In this document: in pieces, positions 52,857-61,358 of the stretch
Layout of the letters: every line of letters starts with the position of its first letter
Numbering within the stretch: position 1 is the stretch's first letter
NCBI GenBank assembly: GCA_038200275.1
Contig: JBBPYC010000082.1
Span: 186,001-250,000 of the forward strand
Direction of reading: 5' to 3'
Length of the DNA: 64,000 nucleotides
From: JBBPYC01 sp038200275
Lineage (GTDB): Bacteria; Pseudomonadota; Gammaproteobacteria; Burkholderiales; Burkholderiaceae_C
Notes under the pieces: generated by a model
What the model was told of the DNA's origin: nothing
The model's database searches: none
The model's input: only the letters and a program-made list of their open reading frames with translations
Translations under genes and position numbers: made by a program

Positions 52857-53180
52857 TCAGGCCATGCGCAGCAGGCGGGCGGCTTCTTCCGAGCGGGCGT
52901 CGTCGATCTCTCGCATCACGCCCATCAGGTCCACGCCGAAGCGCGTGCCTTTGGCCATCGCGCGAGCCTGGCGGGAGTTCTTGACCTTGCGGTTTTCGGT
53001 GTAGTCAACGGCCTGGCGAAAGCTGCGGTGCGTGGCTTCCTTGTAGACCTTGGCGCAGCGCGTCTCGTCGCCACAGCGCACGACGAAGACCATCGCTTCC
53101 TTGCCGCTCATCAACTGACGCTGCACGGTATTGATGAGGCCTTCTTCAATCAACGCCGGCAGGCAGGAGGTGCTTTTATG
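52857..53180 (-). pseudogene. RIO-type serine kinase with internal deletion
   Basis: The frame gives LPALIEEGLINTVQRQLMSG, then KEAMVFVVRCGDETRCAKVY and RKVKNSRQARAMAKGTRFG, the N-terminal lobe of PA4780-like RIO1-type kinases with the ATP-binding lysine in CAKVYKE. At about 52935 the sequence jumps directly to MGVMREIDDARSEEAARLLR, which I take to be the C-terminal tail of the family. The catalytic loop (HGDLSxxN-type), the metal-binding DFG-like part and about 150 residues are missing. The join is in frame. No start codon with a ribosome site fits the N-terminus. It cannot be an active kinase. Confidence 0.68.
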
Positions 53181-53359
53181 GGTGCATTTTCCGCTACGGC
53201 GTGGGGGCGGTGGAGCGTGTCGCCTCCACAGATTGACCGACGGCCGATCCTGGAAGCAATGCATGGTGTGGTCTTCCCGGCACCTTCGCGCTGCGATTTG
53301 TTCAGGTAGCGGGCCACCCGCGCCTGATCGCTTTGACTGCTGGTGAATGCCCACCCCGA

Positions 53360-53740
53360 TCACAGCAGCTTCGTCCCTGCCAGTTTCGCCAGGCCTTTAT
53401 CGAACGTGCCTACCGGTAGATGCCCTGCCTTGCGCGCAATCTCCAGCACCAGACAATCGGAGAAGCCAAGCGCAGGCTTGCGCTTGAAATGCACGAGCGC
53501 CGCCGCCACAACGTCGGCATCCTGCAGCGACAGGCTTTCGTGCGCAAGCAGCAGTGACAGCGCCGCGGCCAATTGGGCTGGGGTGCGGGCGTAGACCGAC
53601 TCCAGCACCCACAGCGTCTCGGCAAGCACCAAGTGCGACACCCATGCGTTGGTGCCGACGAAGGCATCGGCCCGAGCGGCCTGCGCCGGATCGTCGCGTG
53701 CCAGCACACGCACCAGCACGTTCGTATCAACCGCGTGCAT
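53360..53740 (-). CDS. vapC: PIN-domain ribonuclease toxin (VapC family)
   Basis: The 126-residue toxin begins MHAVDTNVLVRVLARDDPAQ, which supplies the first acidic residue of the PIN active site. The second is in VLAETLWVLESVYA (Glu). The DADVVAAALVHF and GFSDCLVLEIAR segments supply the remaining Asp residues, and GTFDKGLAKL closes the domain. It cuts RNA, typically initiator tRNA or rRNA, in family members. The start overlaps the antitoxin gene by 14 bases, the usual VapBC layout with the antitoxin first. Confidence 0.9.
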   Translation of the reverse strand: MHAVDTNVLVRVLARDDPAQAARADAFVGTNAWVSHLVLAETLWVLESVYARTPAQLAAALSLLLAHESLSLQDADVVAAALVHFKRKPALGFSDCLVLEIARKAGHLPVGTFDKGLAKLAGTKLL

Positions 53741-53996
53741 GACGAAGCTGCATGTGGCGGCGGATGCCGTCTTTCAGCGTTTCCGGCGGCTTGGGGTCCG
53801 CTGCCGAACCACCTTCCGGAAACAGCGCCTCATGCACCGCCTGCGAGTCATGTTGGGTGGCGCGTTGCACGACGATTCGGCCGCGCTCGTTGACCCACTC
53901 CAGCGTCGATCCGGGTGCGAGCCCCAGCGCGCGACGCACCGCTGCCGGGACCGAGACCTGGCCCTGCGAAGTGAGTTTTGTTTGCACACGCGTCAT
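53727..53996 (-). CDS. vapB: AbrB/SpoVT-type antitoxin (VapB family)
   Basis: The 89-residue antitoxin has the swapped-hairpin AbrB DNA-binding motif KLTSQGQVSVPAAVRRALGL, continuing APGSTLEWVNERGRIVVQR. The C-terminal half (LFPEGGSAADPKPPETLKDG) should wrap around the toxin. It precedes vapC with a 14-base overlap. An inverted repeat 18 bases upstream of the start (54015-54028) is the likely autoregulatory operator. Confidence 0.9.
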   Translation of the reverse strand: MTRVQTKLTSQGQVSVPAAVRRALGLAPGSTLEWVNERGRIVVQRATQHDSQAVHEALFPEGGSAADPKPPETLKDGIRRHMQLRHARG

Positions 53997-54014
53997 GGTA
54001 CTGAAGTCTAGTTC

Positions 54015-54028
54015 ATTACCGTGGTAAT
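54015..54028. promoter_or_regulatory. Probable VapB operator
   Basis: ATTACC-GT-GGTAAT has perfect 6-base arms around a two-base spacer, 18 bases upstream of the vapB start. Operators of this kind bind the VapBC complex in autoregulation. An adjacent imperfect repeat AATT-GA-ATAATT may extend the site. Confidence 0.6.
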
Positions 54029-54142
54029 TGAATAATTGGCGCTGCTGCAGCGCGCCACTGGGTGGATGACAGGGTTACGTTGATGCGATCTCACCCCCAA
54101 CGACCTGTCCATCGGTCCGTCGCAGCCCATGACCGCGACGCT

Positions 54143-55036
54143 TCAGCCTGTCCGGCGCGCCCTCTCATACAACCCCCGCACCTTCGGCACATTCGCCTCC
54201 AGCTTCTTGATCCGGTTCGGCCCCGACGGATGGGTCGACAAAAAGCTCAACATGCCGCTCTTGTCGCCGCTGGCGGCCTGCATCTTCTTCCATAGCGTCA
54301 CGCTCGCACGCGGATCGAAACCGCCGCGCGCGGCGATCTCCAGGCCGACCAGATCGGCTTCCGTCTCGTCGTCTCGCGAATAGCTGAGCGTCAGCAGTTG
54401 CGTGCCGAGGCTCGCAGCCGCGTTGCCCAACTGCCCGAAGCCGAACATCTGCGCCGCCAGCGACAAACCGATGCCGGTGGCCTGCGTTTTGGCGATGCGC
54501 TCCCTTGCGTGTTCGCGCAGCGCGTGCGCCATCTCGTGGCCCATCACCATCGCGGCTTCGTCGTCGGTCAGCTGCAGTTTGTCGAGGATGCCGCTGTAGA
54601 ACGCGATCTTGCCGCCGGGCATGCACCAGGCGTTGATCTGGTTGCTGCCGATCAGGTTGACCTCCCAGCGCCACCGCTTCGCGCGCTCGTTCCATTGGCC
54701 TGCGTACGGGATCAGCCGCGCGGCGATGGCGCGCAGCCGCTGCAATTGCGGATGGCTGTCGGGCGCCAACGCGTGCTTGGACCGTGCTTCGGCGGTCATC
54801 TGCGTGTACTGCAACCGCGCGGCTGTCTCCAGCGATTCGGCAGGCACCAGATTGCGCAGCGTGGAGGAGCGGCCGACGTCGACCTGGGCGAGCGCAGACG
54901 CCGTGGCAAACAATCCCACGGTCGATAGGAGGAACGCACGGCGCGCCGGCTGGTGCCATGCGCGTTGCGCAGCCGCGCGAAGCGGCTTCTCGACCAGCGC
55001 AGCCGCGTTCGTTTTGGAAAAACACAAGTGACACAT
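54143..55036 (-). CDS. M48-family metalloprotease, exported
   Basis: The 297-residue protein has a Tat-like or Sec signal region (PARRAFLLSTVGLFATASAL). The zinc motif is MGHEMAHALREHARER, and the third ligand region is DDETEADLVGLEIAARGGFD. SFLSTHPSGPNRIKKLEANV is the C-terminal signature. This is the soluble periplasmic BepA/YcaL/LoiP type of M48 protease, which monitors outer-membrane protein assembly. The start MCHLCFSKT at the complement of 55034-55036 is a choice between several; the open frame goes to 55306. It is divergent from ampG, with 134 bases between the starts. Confidence 0.88.
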   Translation of the reverse strand: MCHLCFSKTNAAALVEKPLRAAAQRAWHQPARRAFLLSTVGLFATASALAQVDVGRSSTLRNLVPAESLETAARLQYTQMTAEARSKHALAPDSHPQLQRLRAIAARLIPYAGQWNERAKRWRWEVNLIGSNQINAWCMPGGKIAFYSGILDKLQLTDDEAAMVMGHEMAHALREHARERIAKTQATGIGLSLAAQMFGFGQLGNAAASLGTQLLTLSYSRDDETEADLVGLEIAARGGFDPRASVTLWKKMQAASGDKSGMLSFLSTHPSGPNRIKKLEANVPKVRGLYERARRTG

Positions 55037-55170
55037 GAAAGAAGCGACCTGGTCGTTGGTGACAATGACGGGATCCCGCCCGAAGCCTGCATTGTGCGCA
55101 GCGCGCAAACACGCTGTCCGGCAATGCCTCATCGACTCCGCCGCCACCACCGCCTGCACCGCTTCTTCAC

Positions 55171-56586
55171 ATGACCGAATTCGCTCGCCCTTCGTTGGCA
55201 TCCACGCCCGTTTCCGCCGATTCCGCGGGTGCCAACGCGGTCGCCACAGACATCGAGCGACCGCCCGGCTGGCTCGCCAGCTTCCGCGTCTATCTCGAAC
55301 CTGCAAGCCTGCGCATGCTGGCGCTCGGCTTCTCTGCCGGCTTGCCGCTGCTGCTTGTGCTCGGCACCTTGAGCTTTCGGCTACGTGAGGCAGGCATCGA
55401 CCGGACGACGATCGGCTACCTGAGTTGGGTCGGGCTGGCTTACGGCTTCAAATGGGTCTGGGCGCCGCTGGTGGACCGGATGCCGATTCCGTTGCTGACC
55501 CGCGCGCTGGGGCGGCGGCGCAGCTGGTTGCTGGTTGCGCAGGCAATCGTGATCGCGGGTTTGTGCGGCATGGCGTTGCAGAACCCGGCCGACGGGCTGG
55601 AGCCGCTGGTCTGGTGCGCGTTGGCAGTCGCGTTCGGTTCGGCCACGCAAGATGTGGCGCTCGATGCGTATCGGATCGAATCGGCCGGCACCGAACGGCA
55701 GGCGGCACTCGCAGCGACGTATCAAAGCGGCTATCGGCTCGCGATGATCTGGGCCGGCGCAGGGGCACTGTGGGTCGCGGCACGGGCCGAAGCAGGTGCG
55801 GCTGGCGGCTATCAAGACGGCGCGTGGGCCACGGCCTACTTCGTGATGGCCGCTTCGATGGCGGTCGGCGTGCTGACGGTGCTGCTGTCACCAGAGCCGG
55901 CGCGGCGCGTGATGCCCAAAGCACGCAACGCGGCGGCCTGGCTGCAGGACGCGCTGATCGAGCCGTTCGCGGACTTCTTCCGGCGCTACCGCTGGCAGGC
56001 CGCGCTGATCCTCGCGCTGATCGCGGTCTACCGGATCAGCGATGTGGTGATGGGCATCATGGCAAATCCGTTTTATGTCGATATGGGCTACACCAAGGAT
56101 GAGGTGGCAGCCGTCAGCAAGATCTACGGCGTGGTGATGACGCTGGCCGGTGCATTCATCGGTGGTGTGCTGTCACTCAAAGTGGGCGTCATGCGCATCC
56201 TGATGCTGGGCGCGGTGCTGTCGGCGGGCACGAATCTGATGTTCGCTTGGCTGGCCTCGGAAGGCCACAACCTGACCGCGCTGATCGGTGTGGTATCGGC
56301 CGACAACCTGGCTGGTGGCATCGCATCGGCGGCGTTCATTGCGTACCTGTCGGGGCTGACGAACGTGAACTATTCGGCCACGCAGTACGCGCTGTTCAGC
56401 TCGGTCATGCTGCTGCTGCCCAAATGGATTGCGGGGTTTTCCGGGCGGTTTGTCGATGCGTTCGGATACTCGGAGTTTTTTACGTCGACGGCGCTGCTCG
56501 GGATTCCGGTGTTGCTGCTGGTTTGGCTGGCGTCACGGATTCCTGTGGTGCGGGTCTGCAATGGGACGACTCGCTTGCCGGACTGA
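55171..56586 (+). CDS. ampG: AmpG-like MFS muropeptide permease
   Basis: The 471-residue permease has 12 or more helices. The conserved N-terminal region is LGFSAGLPLLLVLGTLSFRL, then LSWVGLAYGFKWVWAPLVDR. The middle contains AFGSATQDVALDAYRIES, and the second half has YRISDVVMGIMANPFYVDMG and AAVSKIYGVVMTL, all characteristic of AmpG. The protein imports 1,6-anhydro-muropeptides for recycling and can influence beta-lactamase induction. In this window it complements mltA, whose product it would transport. Downstream the two-component system starts after 335 bases. Confidence 0.92.
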   Translation: MTEFARPSLASTPVSADSAGANAVATDIERPPGWLASFRVYLEPASLRMLALGFSAGLPLLLVLGTLSFRLREAGIDRTTIGYLSWVGLAYGFKWVWAPLVDRMPIPLLTRALGRRRSWLLVAQAIVIAGLCGMALQNPADGLEPLVWCALAVAFGSATQDVALDAYRIESAGTERQAALAATYQSGYRLAMIWAGAGALWVAARAEAGAAGGYQDGAWATAYFVMAASMAVGVLTVLLSPEPARRVMPKARNAAAWLQDALIEPFADFFRRYRWQAALILALIAVYRISDVVMGIMANPFYVDMGYTKDEVAAVSKIYGVVMTLAGAFIGGVLSLKVGVMRILMLGAVLSAGTNLMFAWLASEGHNLTALIGVVSADNLAGGIASAAFIAYLSGLTNVNYSATQYALFSSVMLLLPKWIAGFSGRFVDAFGYSEFFTSTALLGIPVLLLVWLASRIPVVRVCNGTTRLPD

Positions 56587-56921
56587 GCCGCGACGCGAAC
56601 ACGTCGGCAAAAAGCAGCACACGTTATCGCTATTTATTGAATAGCTACAAACAACTACCGGACAAGCGCCTGAGCGCAAAAACGCGTTCAATTCAGGGCT
56701 TCGAAGCCGCAGCAGGTAACCAGCGGTCAGCACCTCTCAGCAAGGATTTTTTTACGCAACGTTTACCACTGGCCGCATCCGACCGACGCACGGGGCGCGC
56801 CAACTCGCAGCATTGCGGTTCGGCGGCTTGCGTCGCCAGCCACGAGACCTCGCTGACTCCCGCCTTCCGAGCCGCATTGACCGCCTACAACCCCCAATCA
56901 CCCCGACACACGGCCACCCCC
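56587..56921. other. Intergenic stretch before the response regulator, with a repeat-like element
   Basis: 56629-56645 is the inverted repeat GCTATT-TATTG-AATAGC, followed to about 56694 by CTACAAACAACTACCGGACA, AGCGCCTGAGCG and CAAAAACGCGTTCAATTC. From memory this resembles a degenerate copy of a short interspersed repeat common in Comamonadaceae (GCTAT-rich palindrome, then ACAAGCGC and a CAAAAA tail). The rest (56695-56921) should hold the promoter of the response regulator; no clear -35/-10 was identified. Confidence 0.4.
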
Positions 56922-57641
56922 ATGCAACACCTGTTGATGATCGAAGACGACGTACGGCTGGCGGCCATGGTCGGCGAATATCTGGAGCAGTCGGGCTTTC
57001 GCTGCGCGCACGCGGGCGATGCCGCCACCGGCTTGGCGCTGCTGCAGGAACCCAAGCCCGCCGCGCAGCAGACCGATCTGGTGATCCTCGACTTGATGCT
57101 GCCCGACATGGACGGCCTCGAAGTCTGCCGCCGCATCCGCGCGTTGTCGGGCCCGGCCGCGCGCGTCGCGATCCTGATGCTGACGGCCAAGGGCGATCCG
57201 ATGGACCGCATCGTCGGGCTCGAACTCGGCGCCGACGACTATCTGCCCAAACCGTTTGAGCCGCGCGAACTGCTCGCACGCATCCGCGCGGTACTGCGCC
57301 GGCACGGCGAAGGCGCGTTGCCGCCCGATGCCCAACGCCTCGTGTTCGGCTCGCTGGAGATCGACCGCGACGCCCGCAGTGTCAGTGTGGCGGGCCGTGC
57401 GTGCGAGCTCACTTCATACCAGTTCGACCTGCTCGCTGTGCTGGCCGAGCGCGCGGGCCGTGTGCTCACGCGCGACCAGATCATGGAAGCCGTGCGCGGC
57501 CGCGAACTCGAAGCATTCGACCGATCGATCGACGTGCACATGGGCCGCATTCGCGCTGCGATCGAGGACGACGCGAAGGAACCGAAACGCATCGTCACGG
57601 TGCGCGGCGTCGGCTACGTGTTTGCAAAGCAGCAGGATTGA
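56922..57641 (+). CDS. OmpR/PhoB-family response regulator
   Basis: The 239-residue regulator starts MQHLLMIEDDVRLAAMVGEY. The receiver domain has the acidic pair D9/D10, phospho-acceptor D57 in VILDLMLPDMDG, and K110 in DDYLPKPF. The C-terminal winged-helix DNA-binding domain spans about residues 140-239 (CELTSYQFDLLAVLAERAGR, RSIDVHMGRIRAAIEDD, VRGVGYVFA). This is the RstA/OmpR type. It is followed 22 bases later by its sensor kinase gene. The target genes are unknown. ATG 56922 was preferred over a much longer open frame because the receiver domain begins there. Confidence 0.95.
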   Translation: MQHLLMIEDDVRLAAMVGEYLEQSGFRCAHAGDAATGLALLQEPKPAAQQTDLVILDLMLPDMDGLEVCRRIRALSGPAARVAILMLTAKGDPMDRIVGLELGADDYLPKPFEPRELLARIRAVLRRHGEGALPPDAQRLVFGSLEIDRDARSVSVAGRACELTSYQFDLLAVLAERAGRVLTRDQIMEAVRGRELEAFDRSIDVHMGRIRAAIEDDAKEPKRIVTVRGVGYVFAKQQD

Positions 57642-57663
57642 TGATGCGTTGCGCAGACCATAC

Positions 57664-59088
57664 ATGCCCACTGCGGATTCAGTCGAGGTGGTCGAGGGCG
57701 GCTTTTCCTTGATGCGTTCGTTGCATTGGATTTTGCGTCCCTTACTGCACTTGCCGCTGTACCTGCGGCTGTGGCTGGCTGTGGTACTTGCGGTGGCGCT
57801 GCTGACCGCGCTCGTTGGTTTTGCCTGGCGCTATTCGGCCGAGCCGCCATTGCGCGACGCGGTGCTTTTCGGCGCAGACGGCCAGACCGTGATTGGCCGC
57901 GGCCGCTCGCTGCCGCGCGGACCGGGCCGCAGCGCCAACGCCGGTGCACGCAGCGCGGCGTCCGACGCGTCAGACGCCGCGGACACTGCCGACGAAATCC
58001 GCGCTGCTGCTAAAGAAGCGGCAGCCGTGTCGCCGCTATCGGAGCGCCTCGACGTGCTGACCCGACCGCCCCCGACAGCTGCGTGGGGCGCCGGACCCGC
58101 CTTCGTCCTGCAGATGAACGACGGCCAGGTCGCCTACGTGCACTTGCCACGGCCGGCAGGACGAAGTTTCTGGAACCGGCCACCGTTCGGTTTTTTCTGG
58201 ATGCTGGCGCTGGTCGGCATCGGCGTCGCGCTTGCGACTTACCCGATCGTTCGCAAACTCACGCGCGGGCTCGAACGGCTGCAGCGCGGCGTCGAACAAC
58301 TGGGCGACGGCGACCTGACCACGCGCGTTCCGGTGGTGGGGCACGACGAGACCGCGTTTCTGGCGCGCCGGTTCAACCATGCGGCCGAACGCATCGAAGC
58401 GCTGGTGGCGGCGCACAAATCGTTGCTCGCGAATGCCTCGCACGAACTGCGTTCGCCGCTTGCGCGCATCCGCATGGGGCTGGAGCTGATGGGCGCGTCG
58501 CCCTCGCCCGCGTTGCGCAGCGAGATCGCCCGCAGTGTGGCCGAACTGGACCAGTTGATCGACGAAATCCTGCTGGCCAGCCGGCTCGACGCGCGCGAAG
58601 CCGACGTGGGCACCGTAGAGCCGGTTGAGCTGATCGCGCTGGCAGCCGAGGAGTGCGCGCAGGCGGGCGCGGAACTGGATGTGCAACAAAACGCCGTGGT
58701 GGTGCCCGGTGTGCCTCGACTGCTGCGCCGTGCGTTGCGCAACCTGCTGGAGAACGCGCGCCGCTACGCCAGCAGCGATCACGCTGGCAGCGCAGGCGAT
58801 GGTTCGGTGTCGGTGTCGGTGTCGGTGCAACAAAGCGCTGCGGGCATGGCCACCATCACCGTGAGCGACCGTGGCCCCGGTGTGCCAGCACTCGAGCGCA
58901 CCCGCATCTTCGAGCCGTTTTACCGAATGCGCGGCGCAAGCGAGCGGCACGGCGGCGTCGGCCTCGGCCTGGCGCTGGTCAAGTCGATTGCCGAGCGGCA
59001 TGGCGGCGGCGTGCGCTGTGAAGATCGGCCTGGCGGCGGCGCGCGGTTCGTGATCGAGTTGCCGGGTTCGGCCCGGGTCAGCAACTGA
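57664..59088 (+). CDS. Sensor histidine kinase
   Basis: A 474-residue kinase with two membrane segments (about residues 35-57 and 175-200) enclosing a periplasmic domain that contains an Arg- and Ala/Asp-rich segment. A HAMP domain (RKLTRGLERLQRGVEQLGDG) precedes the dimerisation domain, whose phospho-acceptor His260 lies in ANASHELRSPLARIRMG. The ATPase part has N box RNLLENARRYA, G1 DRGPGVPALE, F box FEPFYR and G2 GGVGLGLAL. It is a partner of the preceding regulator. ATG 57712 (MRSLHWILRP) is an alternative start and gives 458 residues. A tandem GGTGTC hexamer near 58808-58828 encodes SVSVSVSV. Confidence 0.93.
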   Translation: MPTADSVEVVEGGFSLMRSLHWILRPLLHLPLYLRLWLAVVLAVALLTALVGFAWRYSAEPPLRDAVLFGADGQTVIGRGRSLPRGPGRSANAGARSAASDASDAADTADEIRAAAKEAAAVSPLSERLDVLTRPPPTAAWGAGPAFVLQMNDGQVAYVHLPRPAGRSFWNRPPFGFFWMLALVGIGVALATYPIVRKLTRGLERLQRGVEQLGDGDLTTRVPVVGHDETAFLARRFNHAAERIEALVAAHKSLLANASHELRSPLARIRMGLELMGASPSPALRSEIARSVAELDQLIDEILLASRLDAREADVGTVEPVELIALAAEECAQAGAELDVQQNAVVVPGVPRLLRRALRNLLENARRYASSDHAGSAGDGSVSVSVSVQQSAAGMATITVSDRGPGVPALERTRIFEPFYRMRGASERHGGVGLGLALVKSIAERHGGGVRCEDRPGGGARFVIELPGSARVSN

Positions 59089-59225
59089 GCAACACGCCGT
59101 ATCGGTCGCACCATGTCGAGGCGGCCTGGTCCCCGCCAATTGGAAGAACGATCAGCAGCCGTCGGCCCGACCCACTCGCTCAGCAATTTTGAGAAAGCAC
59201 CTGTTCGGTGACGATGCCGCGTTGC

Positions 59226-60044
59226 TCATACCGTCAACTCGACCCTGCCGATGCCTGCGAATTCCGCATACACGCGCTGCCCCGATGCGGTCGGCGGCAT
59301 GCCGATCCATGAGCCGGTGGTGACCACCGTACCGGCTGGCACCGTACCGCCATCGCGCGTTAAGTGTTGCAGCCAGATCGGCAGCAACCAGGCCGGCTCA
59401 CCGAGCGGATGCGCGCCGGTGCGCTCGATCGGGTCGGCGTTGCCGATGCGGGTCTCGCAGCGCTGGGCCGCCCAATCGTGCCCGGGCCGATACGGCACCC
59501 AGTCGCCGAGCACCAGCGCGCCGTGCGACTGCAGATCGGCCAGTTTCAGCAGCGCGGGCGCGGCCTGCCCTTCGCGCCAGCGCGAGTCGACGATCTCGAT
59601 CGACACGGTCATCGCATCCACGAACGCATCCACGTCTTCGTGGCGCAGCAGCACGGCTTGCTCAGGCGTCACGTCGCGCGCCAGGCGCAACGCAATTTCG
59701 GTCTCGACGCGGGGGGCGTTGAAGTGCATGTCACCCAGATTGGTGAGGCTTGGCCGCACACCCTCGGGCGGCAGCGGCGCATGCGTGATCGGGCCGGTGC
59801 GCGAGCCGCCGCCGGACTTCCAGAAGCGCGGCATGGGCCGGCCGCCGCCCGTGTCGTTGCCGCCCGCCCCGGCTGCGCCGTCGAACCAGTGGAGTGCATC
59901 GGCCACGCCCTGCTGAACCGCATAAGCGCGCGCTGCGTCGTCACCGATCACGTCAATCCAGGCCGCTGCCTCGGCTGGCTGCTTGTCCCGTCGCGCTTGC
60001 ACCAGCGCCTGCACCAAGCCGTCAAGCATCGCTTCGTCCGTCAT
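59226..60044 (-). CDS. Fumarylacetoacetate hydrolase/hydratase-family protein
   Basis: The 272-residue protein starts MTDEAMLDGLVQALVQARRD and resembles 2-keto-4-pentenoate hydratase-type enzymes (MhpD/HpcG group). Acidic metal ligands appear in RVETEIALRLARDV and VSIEIVDSRW. The C-terminal TVVTTGSWIGMPPTASGQRV matches the GTVVTTGSxxG motif of the group. It probably hydrates or cleaves an enolic keto-acid in catabolism. No aromatic-degradation genes are adjacent, so the pathway is unknown. The ATG at the complement of 60042-60044 was chosen. The gene is transcribed away from the Bug receptor gene end. Confidence 0.85.
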   Translation of the reverse strand: MTDEAMLDGLVQALVQARRDKQPAEAAAWIDVIGDDAARAYAVQQGVADALHWFDGAAGAGGNDTGGGRPMPRFWKSGGGSRTGPITHAPLPPEGVRPSLTNLGDMHFNAPRVETEIALRLARDVTPEQAVLLRHEDVDAFVDAMTVSIEIVDSRWREGQAAPALLKLADLQSHGALVLGDWVPYRPGHDWAAQRCETRIGNADPIERTGAHPLGEPAWLLPIWLQHLTRDGGTVPAGTVVTTGSWIGMPPTASGQRVYAEFAGIGRVELTV

Positions 60045-60188
60045 GTCATCTACCTCATTGGTTTTCCTACAGCGCCACCCTACCACCGGCGTAAGCTGAC
60101 TGGAGATGCGCGATGGGCTTTGCCAAGCTGCACAGAACTGGCGAGTGCCAACCGACCGGAACGCCACTGGCCGTCAACCCCGCCTCCT

Positions 60189-60290
60189 CCAGCAGGGGCC
60201 AAAGAGCTGGATCCGCCAGGCCGCAGGCGCCGCCCCCGATGGGGGGAGGGTTAGGCGAAGCGACACGCAGTGCGCGCAGCCGGGGGGAGA
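60189..60290 (-). repeat. GC-rich interspersed repeat, copy 2 (3' of Bug receptor gene)
   Basis: Second copy of the element at 37481-37578. It shares CCAGCAGGGGCC, GAGCTGG, the 27-base core beginning TCCGCCAGGCCGCAGGCGCC and the GGGGGAGA end, with more variable middle bases. The CCCCCG/TGGGGGG hairpin is present. It lies three bases beyond the stop of the Bug receptor gene, in the same orientation relative to that gene as copy 1 to mreB. Confidence 0.75.
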
Positions 60291-60293
60291 GCT

Positions 60294-61292
60294 CTACTCC
60301 AGCCGCACGTTGCCCTCTTTCACCACCTTCGACCATTTCGCAATCTCGCTGCCGATGAAGGCCTGAAACTTCTCACGCGAGCCGCCGCCGTCCTCGGCGC
60401 CGTAGCTGTCCATGCGCTCTTGCACGTCGGGCATTGCGAGGACGGTGTTCACGTCGCGGTTGATTCGCTCGGCAATCTCCGCTGGCAGCTTGCCCGGCCC
60501 AGCCAAGCCGTACCAGGTCGTCGCTTCAAAACCCGGGAAACCCTGCTCCTGCATGGTGGGCACGTTTGGATGGCCTTTGGCGCGTTTGGCTCGCGTCTGC
60601 GCGACCGCGATTACCTTGCCGCTTTTCACATGCGGCGTGGCCGCTGTCATGGTCTCGAAGCTGTACTGGATCTGCCCGCCCATCAGGTCGGCCAGCAACG
60701 GGCCGCTGCCTTTGTACGGCACGTGCAGTGCGTCGATGCCGGCCTGCAGCTTGAACATCTCGAGTGCCATGTGCTGGGCCGAGCCCGCACCGGCCGAGCC
60801 GAAGCTGATCTCACCGGGCTTGGCTTTGCACAAGGCGACGACGTCTTGCACCGTCACCGCTTTCTCACGCGGGCTGGCGATCAGCAGATTCGGTGTCACG
60901 CCGACCAATACGATTGGCACGAAATCCTTCACCGGGTCGTAGCGCAGCTTTGGCTGCAGGCTCGGTGCGAGCGCATGGCTGTTGATGTGCGCCATCAGCA
61001 ACGTGCTGCCGTCGCTCGGCTGCTGCGACACGTATTCGGCTGCCAGCACACCGGCCACGCCGGGTTTGTTTTCAACGATGACGGGCTGATCCCACATCGT
61101 GCCGAGCTTTTGCGCGACCACGCGCGCCAGCGCATCGGTGCCGCCACCCGGTGGAAAACCCACCACGATGCGGATCGGGCCGCTGGGCAGCGTTGCCTGG
61201 GTCTTGGATTGGGTTTGTGCAAACGTGCCAGGGGCGCCGCCGCCGGCCGCCATGGCTGCAAGTGCAGCTTGAATCAGTGAACGTCTTTGCAT
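60294..61292 (-). CDS. Bug-family (TctC) periplasmic substrate-binding protein
   Basis: The 332-residue protein has a signal peptide (about 25 residues, AALAAMAAGGGAPGTFAQ). The tripartite tricarboxylate receptor motifs are PIRIVVGFPPGGGTDALARV, IVENKPGVAGVLAAEYV and VPYKGSGPLLADLMGGQI, all typical of Bordetella uptake gene (Bug) receptors that bind carboxylates. No membrane components (TctA/TctB) are adjacent, as is common for Bug receptors in Burkholderiales. It begins 66 bases after the aminotransferase gene, so it is in the same operon. The ligand is probably a carboxylate linked to glyoxylate or serine metabolism, by inference. Confidence 0.93.
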   Translation of the reverse strand: MQRRSLIQAALAAMAAGGGAPGTFAQTQSKTQATLPSGPIRIVVGFPPGGGTDALARVVAQKLGTMWDQPVIVENKPGVAGVLAAEYVSQQPSDGSTLLMAHINSHALAPSLQPKLRYDPVKDFVPIVLVGVTPNLLIASPREKAVTVQDVVALCKAKPGEISFGSAGAGSAQHMALEMFKLQAGIDALHVPYKGSGPLLADLMGGQIQYSFETMTAATPHVKSGKVIAVAQTRAKRAKGHPNVPTMQEQGFPGFEATTWYGLAGPGKLPAEIAERINRDVNTVLAMPDVQERMDSYGAEDGGGSREKFQAFIGSEIAKWSKVVKEGNVRLE

Positions 61293-61358
61293 GGGAAAAT
61301 TTTTGAGGGGAAGGTGACGGAAATCAAACTTGGCATGCAGTCTGCGGGTGACTGCGCG

